The position numbers were made by a program, and so were the translations under genes. From assembly GCA_027483445.1 (NCBI GenBank), contig JAIXUS010000065.1, positions 1 to 49,731 on the forward strand: 49,731 bases of DNA, written 5' to 3'. This document shows positions 41,329 through 49,731 of this stretch, piece after piece. Each line of letters opens with the position of its first letter. The first letter of the stretch is position 1. Below the pieces are notes generated by a model. The model did not search any database. It saw nothing but the letters and a program-made list of their open reading frames with translations, and was not told the DNA's origin. The DNA is from Bacteroidota bacterium. Its GTDB lineage: Bacteria; Bacteroidota; Bacteroidia; M30B66.

Positions 41329-44300
41329 ATGAAGATCGACGACTTCCTCGACTCGCCACAGCCCAACACCACAAAGCGAGCCGGGGCAAGTCGGATCGAC
41401 TCTTTTCTCAACGACGCGCCCGGCGCTGCGGGACCTGTCGTCGCGCCAGTTAGCGATCCCTTTAAGCCTCTCAATGCTACGACATCCAGCCTGGGCGCGG
41501 CAGTCTCCTCCCGTGCTCTCGGTCTGGTGGGTGATCTGATCGAGGGTACGGCTCGTATTGGCGAGCGGGGTGGCGACTGGTTGGAGCGACGCGTACCGCT
41601 TTCCGGTCTCAATGAAACGCAAATCAACGAGCGTCAGTTGGATCCTCTGTTCCGTGCGGCCGAATGGTTCAAGCGCCAGCAGCAGGCGATCAACTATCAG
41701 CCGAGTGTCGATTTCAAGCGGGTCAAGGCTGATCCGCTGAACCTTCCGCAGACCGGACGTTTTATCGTGGAGCAGGGGGTCGGCAGTGTGCCGGACATGG
41801 TTGCCGCTGCAGTCAATTTGCCAGCTTACATTCTCTCGCGCACAAACGATGTCGCCACCGAGCGCGCCAAAAATGAAGGCCGACCGGGAGAGGTGAACTT
41901 GGCCGACATGGCAAAGGCTGCACCGGGCGCAATAGTTGAAGCGACGCTGGAGCGCTTTGCAACCGGACGACTGCTTCCGGGCAGGGTGACGGGCGTGAAC
42001 GCCGCCTCCCGCATCGGCAAGCAGACGGGCCTGCAAGCTGGCACTGAAGCGGTAGAGGAAGTGGCTGGGTATGCCGGAGAGACCCTCGGCACCAAGGCGG
42101 GATTCCAGCCTGACGAGGCGCTTGATCGAGGCTTGGCCGGGGCCATTGTGGGTGGGCCGATTGGCGGCACTGTGCAGGGTGTGTCTGAGGTAGTAAACCG
42201 CCAAAGCAGCGGGCCGGTTGAACCTCAGCGTATTGAGCCAACGCTGGACCAGCCGGCGCCGAATATGTCGGCCGCCTTGGCTGACATGATTCGCGAGACC
42301 GCAACGCAGATAAGCCCGCTTCAGCAGACCAGCACCGCGCCGAGCATCGACGCGTTTCTTAACGCACCTGAGTCGCTTGCCGAGACCGCCCCTGACGCGC
42401 CGCCGGGAGAGCCGACTTCGCCGATCGAGGCGGCGGCAGCGGTGCTGGAGCCGGCGCCGGAAGCGGTTGAGGCGCCGGCCATTGAACCCGACGTACCAGT
42501 GATCGAGCGGCAGATTGGCCCGGAGGTCGTCGCAGCGATGAGCGCAGAGGCCTTGTCGAGCGCGGCTCCAGAGGTGGCGGCAATCGACGCCCCAGCAGCG
42601 GCTGACCCGTCCGCCACGATGCAGCCTGCTGACACCTCGATGGATCGGGAGATGCAGGCTCCGGCCCGGCTCGATGGCACGATCGCGCAGCAGCTGACCG
42701 TGGTACAGCCCGGCATGCGACCCGGCGACATCGTAAGCGCTCGCGGTCTGCCGTTTTCCAACAAGGCCAACGCGCAGCGTGTGGCAAAGGATGCAGGCCC
42801 GGGCTGGCGGGTCGCTCGGTCGAACAAGGGCTTCGTGGTGCGCTGGCAGCCCGCTTCTGACAAGCAGATTGCCAATGCCAAGGCGCTTGCCAAGCGTGGT
42901 TCGCAGGTCGATGTTGAGCGCGACAGCCTGTTTGCAGCCATTGCCAAGATGGGCGGCATCAGCAGGGAGCAGCTGATCAAGGAGTGGGGAGCGGACCCAG
43001 CCGACCTCAAGAACCTCCGTGGCGCTGGCATCTACCGCGTGGCGACGGCCAGTGGCCGTTCGCTAGATGGCATGGGCGAGGCGCTGGGCGAGCTTGGGTT
43101 TCTCTCGCTGGATGAGAACGGCAAGCACGATATGCGCGAGTTCGAGGAACTGTTTTTCAACGAACTGGCGGGCCAGAAGCACTATACTCCCCTTGGGTTT
43201 CAGCGCGAGGCCGAGGTGCAGCGTGCGGCTGAGTACGAGGAATACCTAAATAGCAACGATGCGCCGTCCACTGGGAAGGATGCTCTCCCGGATGATGCGC
43301 AAGACATCATTGACGAAATTCTTGCCGATGATGCTGACCGACTTGAGGATGACTATGACCGACTCGAACGAGACGCGATTCAGTGGGAAGCCGACGCCAA
43401 CGCCGTCGAGCAAACCGATGACGACATCCCAGGATTCGGCGTGGAGCCCGTTCGTGCAGAGATGGGCGGACAAGATGAACGCAAGCAGCCTGTCAGGCAA
43501 GGAGAAAGCCGAGGCGACACGGGTGCTGATCAAGCTGCTGAAGATCCGCGACGAGCGCAAGGCCGAGTTCGCGAAGAAGGGACTGGATCATCGCGGTCTG
43601 CCGAAGGCGATGGCCAGCGAGTAGAGCAGAAAAGGCGGCCCTATGACCAAAAAGGACAGCTCGACCTCTTCATCAGTAACGGACCTGACCCAAGCCAGGC
43701 GGGACCGGCCGGTGAAGCTGCCCAGCGGGAAGCCGTCGCCGCCGTGGATGACCTATACACCACCGGCACCGTACTTGGTCGAGCCCTGTCAAGTGATTAC
43801 GCTTCCCGTCAGCGAGTCTCCCTCGTCGGAAGAAAAGTAACCGGCCCGGCCGATCTGGCAGTGCTGGCGCAGGTGTACCGCGACCCGCGATTCGAGACAT
43901 TCCGCGTCATTTTCACCAACAGCAAGGGCGACATTGTGTCGCAGGTTGGTTTGACCAGCCGACTGCCGGGCTCGGCGTCGGCCATCATCGGCCACAATCT
44001 CGACGAGTATCTGGCGGATCTCGCCGATACCGCCAAGAACCGTGGCGCATCTCGCTTCTACCTGTTGCACAACCACCCGAGCGGAATCGCAACTCCCAGC
44101 GCGGCGGACGAGTCGTTGACCAGGACATTCGCAGATCGCATGCCTGCTCTGGAGTTCGTCTCGCACGTAGTGATCGACACCAATCAGTACGCCACGATCG
44201 AGGCTGACGGCAAGTGGGAACTGACCGAGAGGGATTTCGGGCAAGCCGCACCGATGGTTGAGGGGGAGTGGGGTGGAACGCAAGTTAGCGGCCCGGAGAC

Positions 44301-47169
44301 GCTGATGGAAATCGCCAAGCGCCTCGACGCCGACAAAAGCGCCATTACACTTGTGGTGACCGATCACCAGCTGAGAGTCAAGCGGCTTACGACGCTGCCC
44401 GGCTCGGCCATCGGCAGCGATAAAGCCGGGAACCGGCGAGCTGTCCTGCGCGCAGCGATGAGGGCGCAAGGCGCGCAGATATTTGCTATCGGTCGCAACA
44501 GAACGGCGCTCGACGCACTGGATGGGCTCGTGGTTGATGCAATCCATATCAGCGATCAGGGATTGGTGACGAGCCTTCTAGCGACCGGGGAAATCACAAA
44601 GGGCGAGCTCTATCCAGAAGGTCGTCGCACGCGGGTCTCGCCGGACACCAGCCCGGAGTTCGGTTATCTACGGGCCCGGTCGATTCCTCAACGACCAGCC
44701 GGCGCAGCTGGTCGTCAAAGCGCCGTTCGCGAGCAAGGCCCATCCTACGAACCGGGATCGGGCGGCACGCAGGCGGAGATGGATTTGCCGGAACCGGGCC
44801 GCAAGTTCGAGCCGATTGCCATTCGAGACTTCGTGCGCGCCGAGCGTACAGCAACCGGGCGCCGCGAGTATGTAGCCGGACGCAAGCTGTATGACCGGGT
44901 TTCGGCCTACGCAACAGACTGGCTCGGTAAATTGAAGCTGACCGACAATAAGCCGGACGCCTTCAAGACGATGCTTCGTCAATTCAAGGTAGACCAGTTT
45001 AAGGCCGCCGAGAGCGCCAAGCGCATTGCCGAATCCGGTCAGTCATTGACGCCGGAGCAGCGTGTGATGCTCTCCGATTTGCTGGAGAAGCAGGCGCAAG
45101 TGGGAGACGTGCCACCGGAGGACATGGTGGAGCTGGCCTCGGCAATGGCCGCGGCACTGGACGTGCAGGCTCGTGAGCTGGTCGATCTCGGAATGATCTC
45201 CGAGGACCGGTTGGTAAAGAACTACCTGCCGCGGCTCTACAAGCATGGGCTTGCTGCCAAACTGACGAACCCGACGCTGCTGCAGGGATGGTTCACGAAG
45301 GCGCGCATGCGCATTCAGGGCGCTCGTCTGCGTACGCGGGGCATGTACGTAGACCTGCCGGTGGAGAGGGTGGAGACCGCGAAGAAGCTTGGCTGGAAGG
45401 TGGCCTCGATGACAGACGGGAGTGCCATTCCGCAGGAGCTCATTGAGGCGTTCGACATGAGCCAGCCGGTGCCGCCCAACTTCCAGCGCACAAAGGTGCG
45501 AATGTGGCGCGATTACACGGAGGCCGAGCGTCAGGAAATGGGCGAGATCCGCGACGGCGTGCTGCGCTACGCGATGGGCTTCATCGAGACACAGAAGGAC
45601 ATTGCCATTGGCCGGCTGTTCAAGGCAATTGCCATGAATGGCGATCTTGCCAAGACGTTCAATCCGGGTGGGTGGGTAAAGGTGCCTGAAACCGATGTGC
45701 CCGGCGTGTCGGGCGTTAAAGCGTACGGCGCACTGGCCGGCATGTTCGTCGAGCCGCAGGTAGCCGATGCCTTGAGGCGCAACACCCAGCCCAAGGGCTT
45801 GCTGATGGCGGCGTATGACAAGGCGCTGAATTTCTGGAAGGAAGGAAAGACAGTCTGGAATCCCGTGGCCCACGGAAACAACGTTGTCTCGAACCTCTTC
45901 ACGGCTTACTTTGCGGGCGTGAACCCGGCCAGCCCTGCGCGCTGGCGCGAGACGATCCGCGAGTTTCGCACGCGAGGCAGTTATTGGAACGAGGCGGTGG
46001 ACAATGGGCTTTTCGGCTCGGAGTTCGCCAACACGGAGATACAGAATCTGCTGATGCCCGACTTCGAGGATATGGCTGATCTGGAAAGTGTGGCCGCTTC
46101 AAGAGTGGCGAAGGTAGTCGAGTTCTCGAAGAAGTATCCAGGTCGCCCGATCGCGTGGTACCGGGAGAGGATGCAGCGCGCTTACGAATTCGAGGATCAG
46201 TTCTTCAAGCTGATGCTTTACATCGACCGGCGCAAGGCGGGTATGGAACCACAGGCGGCGATCAACGATACCGAGCGCTACGTGTTCAACTACTCGGACG
46301 TGCCGGAGGGCGTGGAGCTGATCAAGCGCACGTACAGCCCATTCTTTGCCTACACCTACAAAGCGATCCCGATGGTGCTGCACACGGCAATGACGCGCCC
46401 AGATCGGATGCTTGCGCCGATCGCGCTGCTGGGCGGAGCGAACTGGCTGGCTTACGCCATCATCGGCGCAGACGAAGATAAAGAGCGCAAAGGTATGCCG
46501 GAGTACCTGCAGGGCCGCACAGCGGTCGGCACGCAGAAGGCGGTGCGTATGCCGTTCAATGTCGAGGACCGACCAGCTTTCATGGACATGAGCCGCCGTG
46601 TACCGTTGGGCGATCTGTTCGACATCAACAACCAGACCAACGGCCTGCCGGTGCCGGCCCCCTTTATGCCGAGCCATCCGGTGATCTCGATCATGCAGGC
46701 GGTGCTCTTTAACCAGGACACCTTCACCGGGAAGGATCTGGTGAAGAAGTCCGACACCGCGTGGGAGGCGGCTCAGGCACGCTCTGGTTATCTGTACCGG
46801 CAGTTCGCGCCAAATGCACCGCTTGTCCCTGGAAGCTACAACTTCAACAAGCTGGCCGACTCGATGGCATACACGTTCGACACTGAGATCGGGCCGTATA
46901 CCGGCCGTACCAAGGAGGGCGATCCGATGCCCTTGCCGACGACGCTACTGGACGTGTTCACTGGCACGAAGATCCGAAGCTTTGATCCACAGCGCGGCGT
47001 CGAATACCAAGGTGCAGGTGTTAGCAAAGAGGAAAAGGAGATTCGTGCAAATATTCGCTCGGCTAACAACAACCAGTCCATGACAGAGGGATCACGGGCG
47101 CGCTACTTGGCCGAGCAAGACCGAAAGCTCGAAGAGCTGCGTCAGAAGAGAGAGGAGTTACGGCAGTAG
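41329..47169 (+). CDS. Giant ejection protein with RadC/JAB-type domain
   Basis: 1946 residues. N-terminal repeat-like pieces (IDDFLDSP, IDSFLNDAP, later IDAFLNAP); hydrophobic Gly-rich helices (150-280); Pro/Ala/Glu linker (290-460); small domain (480-520); acidic region (620-720); a JAB/MPN domain (about 825-990) with HNHPSG at 914-919 and D927 (JAMM zinc motif); and a large C-terminal helical region (1190-1946). T7 gp16-position. It should be injected first. The peptidase could remove ubiquitin-like or other conjugates or act on host proteins; target unknown. Confidence 0.85.
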   Translation: MKIDDFLDSPQPNTTKRAGASRIDSFLNDAPGAAGPVVAPVSDPFKPLNATTSSLGAAVSSRALGLVGDLIEGTARIGERGGDWLERRVPLSGLNETQINERQLDPLFRAAEWFKRQQQAINYQPSVDFKRVKADPLNLPQTGRFIVEQGVGSVPDMVAAAVNLPAYILSRTNDVATERAKNEGRPGEVNLADMAKAAPGAIVEATLERFATGRLLPGRVTGVNAASRIGKQTGLQAGTEAVEEVAGYAGETLGTKAGFQPDEALDRGLAGAIVGGPIGGTVQGVSEVVNRQSSGPVEPQRIEPTLDQPAPNMSAALADMIRETATQISPLQQTSTAPSIDAFLNAPESLAETAPDAPPGEPTSPIEAAAAVLEPAPEAVEAPAIEPDVPVIERQIGPEVVAAMSAEALSSAAPEVAAIDAPAAADPSATMQPADTSMDREMQAPARLDGTIAQQLTVVQPGMRPGDIVSARGLPFSNKANAQRVAKDAGPGWRVARSNKGFVVRWQPASDKQIANAKALAKRGSQVDVERDSLFAAIAKMGGISREQLIKEWGADPADLKNLRGAGIYRVATASGRSLDGMGEALGELGFLSLDENGKHDMREFEELFFNELAGQKHYTPLGFQREAEVQRAAEYEEYLNSNDAPSTGKDALPDDAQDIIDEILADDADRLEDDYDRLERDAIQWEADANAVEQTDDDIPGFGVEPVRAEMGGQDERKQPVRQGESRGDTGADQAAEDPRRAQGRVREEGTGSSRSAEGDGQRVEQKRRPYDQKGQLDLFISNGPDPSQAGPAGEAAQREAVAAVDDLYTTGTVLGRALSSDYASRQRVSLVGRKVTGPADLAVLAQVYRDPRFETFRVIFTNSKGDIVSQVGLTSRLPGSASAIIGHNLDEYLADLADTAKNRGASRFYLLHNHPSGIATPSAADESLTRTFADRMPALEFVSHVVIDTNQYATIEADGKWELTERDFGQAAPMVEGEWGGTQVSGPETLMEIAKRLDADKSAITLVVTDHQLRVKRLTTLPGSAIGSDKAGNRRAVLRAAMRAQGAQIFAIGRNRTALDALDGLVVDAIHISDQGLVTSLLATGEITKGELYPEGRRTRVSPDTSPEFGYLRARSIPQRPAGAAGRQSAVREQGPSYEPGSGGTQAEMDLPEPGRKFEPIAIRDFVRAERTATGRREYVAGRKLYDRVSAYATDWLGKLKLTDNKPDAFKTMLRQFKVDQFKAAESAKRIAESGQSLTPEQRVMLSDLLEKQAQVGDVPPEDMVELASAMAAALDVQARELVDLGMISEDRLVKNYLPRLYKHGLAAKLTNPTLLQGWFTKARMRIQGARLRTRGMYVDLPVERVETAKKLGWKVASMTDGSAIPQELIEAFDMSQPVPPNFQRTKVRMWRDYTEAERQEMGEIRDGVLRYAMGFIETQKDIAIGRLFKAIAMNGDLAKTFNPGGWVKVPETDVPGVSGVKAYGALAGMFVEPQVADALRRNTQPKGLLMAAYDKALNFWKEGKTVWNPVAHGNNVVSNLFTAYFAGVNPASPARWRETIREFRTRGSYWNEAVDNGLFGSEFANTEIQNLLMPDFEDMADLESVAASRVAKVVEFSKKYPGRPIAWYRERMQRAYEFEDQFFKLMLYIDRRKAGMEPQAAINDTERYVFNYSDVPEGVELIKRTYSPFFAYTYKAIPMVLHTAMTRPDRMLAPIALLGGANWLAYAIIGADEDKERKGMPEYLQGRTAVGTQKAVRMPFNVEDRPAFMDMSRRVPLGDLFDINNQTNGLPVPAPFMPSHPVISIMQAVLFNQDTFTGKDLVKKSDTAWEAAQARSGYLYRQFAPNAPLVPGSYNFNKLADSMAYTFDTEIGPYTGRTKEGDPMPLPTTLLDVFTGTKIRSFDPQRGVEYQGAGVSKEEKEIRANIRSANNNQSMTEGSRARYLAEQDRKLEELRQKREELRQ

Positions 47170-47172
47170 TAG

Positions 47173-47565
47173 TTACTTTTTGTAGAGGGTGGCGTAGCCC
47201 TTGGCGATGTGCCAGCAGTTCTTAAGCAGGCCACTTTCCCGGGAAAACCGCAAGCCAGTGATTCCGTCGGCACCCTCTGCATAAGCTAGCAATATGAGGT
47301 CGTCGATGAGAATTTCATCGGATGGCGCTTCGTTCTGTGCGTATTGGTGGCATCGTTGCGCTGAGTATTCCCCCATTGCCACTGCCCCGGCCGGCAACGA
47401 TGGCGATACTTTGATGTGCTGCTTAGCCATGCGTCGATCTTGCAGCGAGTAGCGATCATTCATTCCATTTCCGGATGACCCGACAAGATTTAAGTGAGCG
47501 CACCCGCTGACAGTTATTGCCGCCACGACTGTCGCGCAAATCAACAATATCTTTTTTCCCGTCAT
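47173..47565 (-). CDS. Lipoprotein moron
   Basis: 130 residues from ATG 47565. Lipobox VSGC (Cys22) ends a clear signal peptide. The mature part has two Cys (in AQRCHQY and KNCWHIAKGYA) and AYAEGADGITGLRF, loosely like RcsF/YbjQ-type folds. It is alone on the minus strand among late genes, with AT-rich upstream sequence and a TACAAT box (47619-47614), so it may be expressed in the lysogen. An exclusion or host-envelope role is inference. Confidence 0.78.
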   Translation of the reverse strand: MTGKKILLICATVVAAITVSGCAHLNLVGSSGNGMNDRYSLQDRRMAKQHIKVSPSLPAGAVAMGEYSAQRCHQYAQNEAPSDEILIDDLILLAYAEGADGITGLRFSRESGLLKNCWHIAKGYATLYKK

Positions 47566-47683
47566 TTGATTTCCAAGTTGTTCAATTTTTAATGGAATTG
47601 CGGCGCGTTTTCGATTGTACAAAAATCCAACGGTAGCCTAACCATTCCCGAAAATCTGCCCATCAATATCGATGGAGGGCGCT

Positions 47684-48190
47684 ATGGGTGACGTGTTGGG
47701 GTTAGTAGGCGGCGGAGTGTTTGGCAGCCTGCTCGGCGGGATCTTCCGGCTCGTGCCGGAAGCAGTGAAATTCTTCGATCGACGGGACGAGCGCCGGCAC
47801 GAGCTGGCGATGTTCGACCGCCAGTGCGAGCTGGAGAAGGTGCGTGGAAGCCAGAAGCTAGCCGAAATCGGCACGCAGCATGCGGCGGCGGCTGATGCCG
47901 GCGTACTCGATGCCTTCAAGCTTGCCATCGAACAGCAGACCGACATGGTGAAGTCTGCTGGCGGGTGGGTGGCAGCATTTTCCGCCTCCGTGCGTCCGAT
48001 GATGACGTACTACATTCTCGTGCTGTACGGGGTCGTCAAAACGGCCGCATTCGTCCTTGCCGTTCGGGGAGGTGAGCCGGTCCTGCAAGTGCTTGCTCGG
48101 GCTTGGAATGCCGAGGACATGGCGCTGCTGTGCGGTGTCGTGAACTACTGGATTTTGGATCGTACGCTGGTCAAGCGAGGGCTCGCGTGA
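47684..48190 (+). CDS. Holin-like protein (GTA_holin_3TM type)
   Basis: 168 residues from ATG 47684 (SD GGAGGG). An N-terminal GLVGGGVFGSLLGGIFRLVPEAVKFFDRRDERRHE, a middle coiled part, and membrane segments at 106-125 and 140-158 (SVRPMMTYYILVLYGVVK; DMALLCGVVNYWILDRT). It fits the 3-TM holin family. It overlaps the endolysin start by 4 nt. Confidence 0.8.
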   Translation: MGDVLGLVGGGVFGSLLGGIFRLVPEAVKFFDRRDERRHELAMFDRQCELEKVRGSQKLAEIGTQHAAAADAGVLDAFKLAIEQQTDMVKSAGGWVAAFSASVRPMMTYYILVLYGVVKTAAFVLAVRGGEPVLQVLARAWNAEDMALLCGVVNYWILDRTLVKRGLA

Positions 48191-48645
48191 ACCTTACGCT
48201 GGCCGAGGCGCTGTGCCGGAGGTTTGAAGGCTTTCGCGCCAAGCCGTATCTGTGCCCGGCTGGCGTTGCAACGATCGGCTACGGATCGACCTATTACCCG
48301 GACGGCCGGCGCGTGACGCTGATCGATCCGCCAATTACCGAGCCTGTTGCTCGGGCTCTGTTGATGCACGAGCTGGCGCACACCTTTGCGCCCGGCGTAG
48401 TGCGCCAGTGCCCGGGCCTTTTGGCGCTGGCGATGCGTACCGGCGACTGGGGCAAGTTCAATGCGATCGTGGATTGGGCGTACAACCTAGGCGTCGGCCG
48501 ACTGCAGACAAGCACGCTGCGCCGAAAGATCAATGCGCAAGACTGGGACGGCGTTCGCGAGCAATTGATGCTCTGGACCCGCGCTGGCGGACAAGTGATG
48601 CGCGGCCTGGTGCTGCGCCGTCAAGCCGAGGTCGATCTGATTTAG
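48187..48645 (+). CDS. Endolysin, GH24 lysozyme
   Basis: 152 residues from GTG 48187. T4-lysozyme family: catalytic Glu in RRFEGFRAKPY, then C-PAGVATIGYGST where most relatives have Asp before PAG; Thr in GVATIG. E-C-T triads occur in some endolysins. No signal anchor is visible, so release needs a holin. C-terminal RRQAEVDLI is typical. Confidence 0.9.
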   Translation: MNLTLAEALCRRFEGFRAKPYLCPAGVATIGYGSTYYPDGRRVTLIDPPITEPVARALLMHELAHTFAPGVVRQCPGLLALAMRTGDWGKFNAIVDWAYNLGVGRLQTSTLRRKINAQDWDGVREQLMLWTRAGGQVMRGLVLRRQAEVDLI

Positions 48646-48807
48646 CGCCAGAACCGCCGAACCATCCGCGAGGACCACGCGGCCGCTGGGGCGGTATCAA
48701 TACCGGCGGGATTACCTCCCTCGCTTTGGCCGGGGGCATGGTCTGGCCGAGACCGCAGCCACCAGCCCGCAGGGGTAGTCGGATGGGGCGCATTACGGAA
48801 ACTGAAG

Positions 48808-49014
48808 ATGGATGACGCTGACCGCTCTGACTCCAAGATTGCATCGGCTGTTGAAGAGGGCATCGGCCGCATACGCCGATCTGCCGCGCTTCTGTACACG
48901 GGCGAGTGCTATTTTTGCGAAGAAAAGTTGTCCGAGCCGAAGCGGTTTTGTGACGCTTTTTGCCGGGACGATTGGGATGCGAGGCAGAAAGCCAAGCGCT
49001 TGAGAGGAGGGTGA
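48808..49014 (+). CDS. Small zinc-finger protein
   Basis: 68 residues. C34-x2-C37 and C48-x3-C52 (GECYFCEEKL ... RFCDAFCRDDW) form a probable zinc finger. An N-terminal helix precedes it. It lies between the endolysin and attR, where Rz/Rz1 spanins would be expected; no spanin is visible. Function unknown. Confidence 0.7.
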   Translation: MDDADRSDSKIASAVEEGIGRIRRSAALLYTGECYFCEEKLSEPKRFCDAFCRDDWDARQKAKRLRGG

Positions 49015-49015
49015 G

Positions 49016-49056
49016 CCAGCACCGATATTAGGTAAACGCCTAATATACAGTGCTGG
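49016..49056. repeat. 41-bp interrupted palindrome near attR
   Basis: Outer arms CCAGCAC (49016-49022) / GTGCTGG (49050-49056); inner arms ATATTAGG (49025-49032) / CCTAATAT (49039-49046) around TAAACG. The inner half-sites are TTAGG and CCTAA with 6 bp between, like the phage operator (which has 5). No T-run on either strand. Confidence 0.65.
49042..49051 (+). repeat. Possible right integrase arm-type site
   Basis: AATATACAGT, identical to 9911-9920, 42 bp inside attR. Confidence 0.35.
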
Positions 49057-49094
49057 TCATCCGCACAGGACAAACCGCAAGTCCTTGATTTCAT

Positions 49095-49172
<78 letters not shown>

Positions 49173-49248
49173 CGAGCCCGCGATTATAACAGCGCCCTGA
49201 TGATTCCGATACATCAACAGACAACAATCGACAGGCAACACTGTTCGA

Positions 49249-49731
49249 TCAATGCAGGTGGCCGGTGTTCTGCTGTGCATCTTCCGGCATCTCCGCGTGC
49301 ACCATCTCCTCTTCGACATTGCAGAACAGCGGCGAGCCGCAGTCGTCGCAGTACTCGCCCGGCATCACGCTTCCGGCTTGCTGGATGCGCGTGATGCCGG
49401 TCTCCCGCAGCACCGCGATGATCTGCTGCAGCGGCGTCAGCGGCGCATTGGCCGCCGGGCGGAACTGCGACAGCGTCGAAATGAAGTCCTCGGCCGTCTC
49501 TTCGTCATAGAGCGGCCACACGACCCCGTAGACCACCTCCTGGCTGTCGCCGACGCTGTAGGCTATCCGGAATTCGTCGACGCGATAGTCGCCCGACTCC
49601 TCGCCGATGGCGGCGATCACCACCGACAGCTGCGCCGGCTCGATCGCCAGCGTATGCGTCAGGTAATGCGCCGCCGCGCGCAGCGAGATCGGACGGATGG
49701 CCTTGTCGGCATCGCGGCAGGTCACGTAGTA
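49249..49731 (-). CDS. DUF2863-type protein, C-terminal part
   Basis: The frame is open to the window edge (161 codons visible); the start is outside. It has the family stretch [21 protein letters not shown] and ends with a CxxC pair ([12 protein letters not shown]) and an acidic His-rich tail. DUF2863 proteins are found in beta-proteobacteria; function unknown. It returns the sequence to chromosome after attR. Confidence 0.75.
   Translation of the reverse strand, partial: YYVTCRDADKAIRPISLRAAAHYLTHTLAIEPAQLSVVIAAIGEESGDYRVDEFRIAYSVGDSQEVVYGVVWPLYDEETAEDFISTLSQFRPAANAPLTPLQQIIAVLRETGITRIQQAGSVMPGEYCDDCGSPLFCNVEEEMVHAEMPEDAQQNTGHLH

Noticed and set aside
43259-43624. Separate 121-aa ORF inside the giant ejection gene
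   Set aside because: It overlaps the intact 1946-codon frame in its acidic linker, without SD or homologous features.
48738-48815. 25-codon ORF between endolysin and zinc-finger gene, possibly Rz1
   Set aside because: No lipobox or signal peptide; Pro/Arg-rich only. A spanin cannot be supported.
22920-49014. Phage-wide recoding of TAG to an amino acid, to explain the terL stop
   Set aside because: TAG ends several phage genes at the expected length (terL itself at 24332, scaffold 27451, 39914, 47169, endolysin 48645), so it still acts as stop.

Overview
The window is a high-GC betaproteobacterial chromosome segment interrupted by a complete-looking tailed-phage prophage. The order thrS-infC-rpmI-rplT-pheS-pheT-ihfA-merR, three bactofilins, an M23 peptidase and a DUF2863-type protein point to Betaproteobacteria (Burkholderiales/Rhodocyclales-like). 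The genus cannot be fixed from the sequence alone.

Layout: 1-6522 is the translation and tRNA-synthetase operon. It has an ATA start on infC, a hairpin between the Shine-Dalgarno (SD) sequence and the start codon of rpmI, and a 13-codon leader ORF plus terminator-like hairpin before pheS. 6806-9436 is a bactofilin and cell-wall peptidase cluster. 9806-49139 is the prophage, bounded by a 46-bp direct repeat. The right copy lies inside an intact tRNA-Pro(GGG) gene (49095-49171, minus). The left copy is only the 3' part of that tRNA, and the tRNA's likely terminator (9767-9794) is now about 39 kb away. 49249 to the end is chromosomal again.

Prophage: integrase and a leftward early operon (DUF4224, SSB, RecA-like ATPase) run 9972-14111. 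A lysogeny segment (14306-18571) carries secreted proteins, an IrrE-type peptidase with a membrane protein, a DUF1828-like gene pair, and a CI-type S24 repressor. Six copies of TTAGG-N5-CCTAA lie in two clusters of three, arranged like lambda OL and OR. The rightward early genes (18581-22231) are a Cro/YdaS-like regulator, DUF1376-type replication protein, NinB, Ref-like nuclease and RusA. A chain of very small ORFs leads to terminase. The virion module is BPP-1/P22-like (short tail): portal, scaffold, staple, capsid, tail adaptor, nozzle, ejection proteins, and a 1946-residue ejection protein with a RadC/JAB-type motif. Lysis genes (3-TM holin, GH24 endolysin) are next to attR.

The most unusual segment is 29651-35981, between capsid and tail-adaptor genes. 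It has an Ala/Ser/Thr-repeat fibre, a glycine-rich adhesin, a three-gene set of iron oxygenases (desaturase-like diiron protein plus two Fe(II)/2OG dioxygenases), a LydA-like holin, and a second, collagen-like fibre sharing the first fibre's N-terminal anchor. Terminase large subunit has a single in-frame TAG at codon 82, so the phage may be packaging-defective although nearly every other gene is open.
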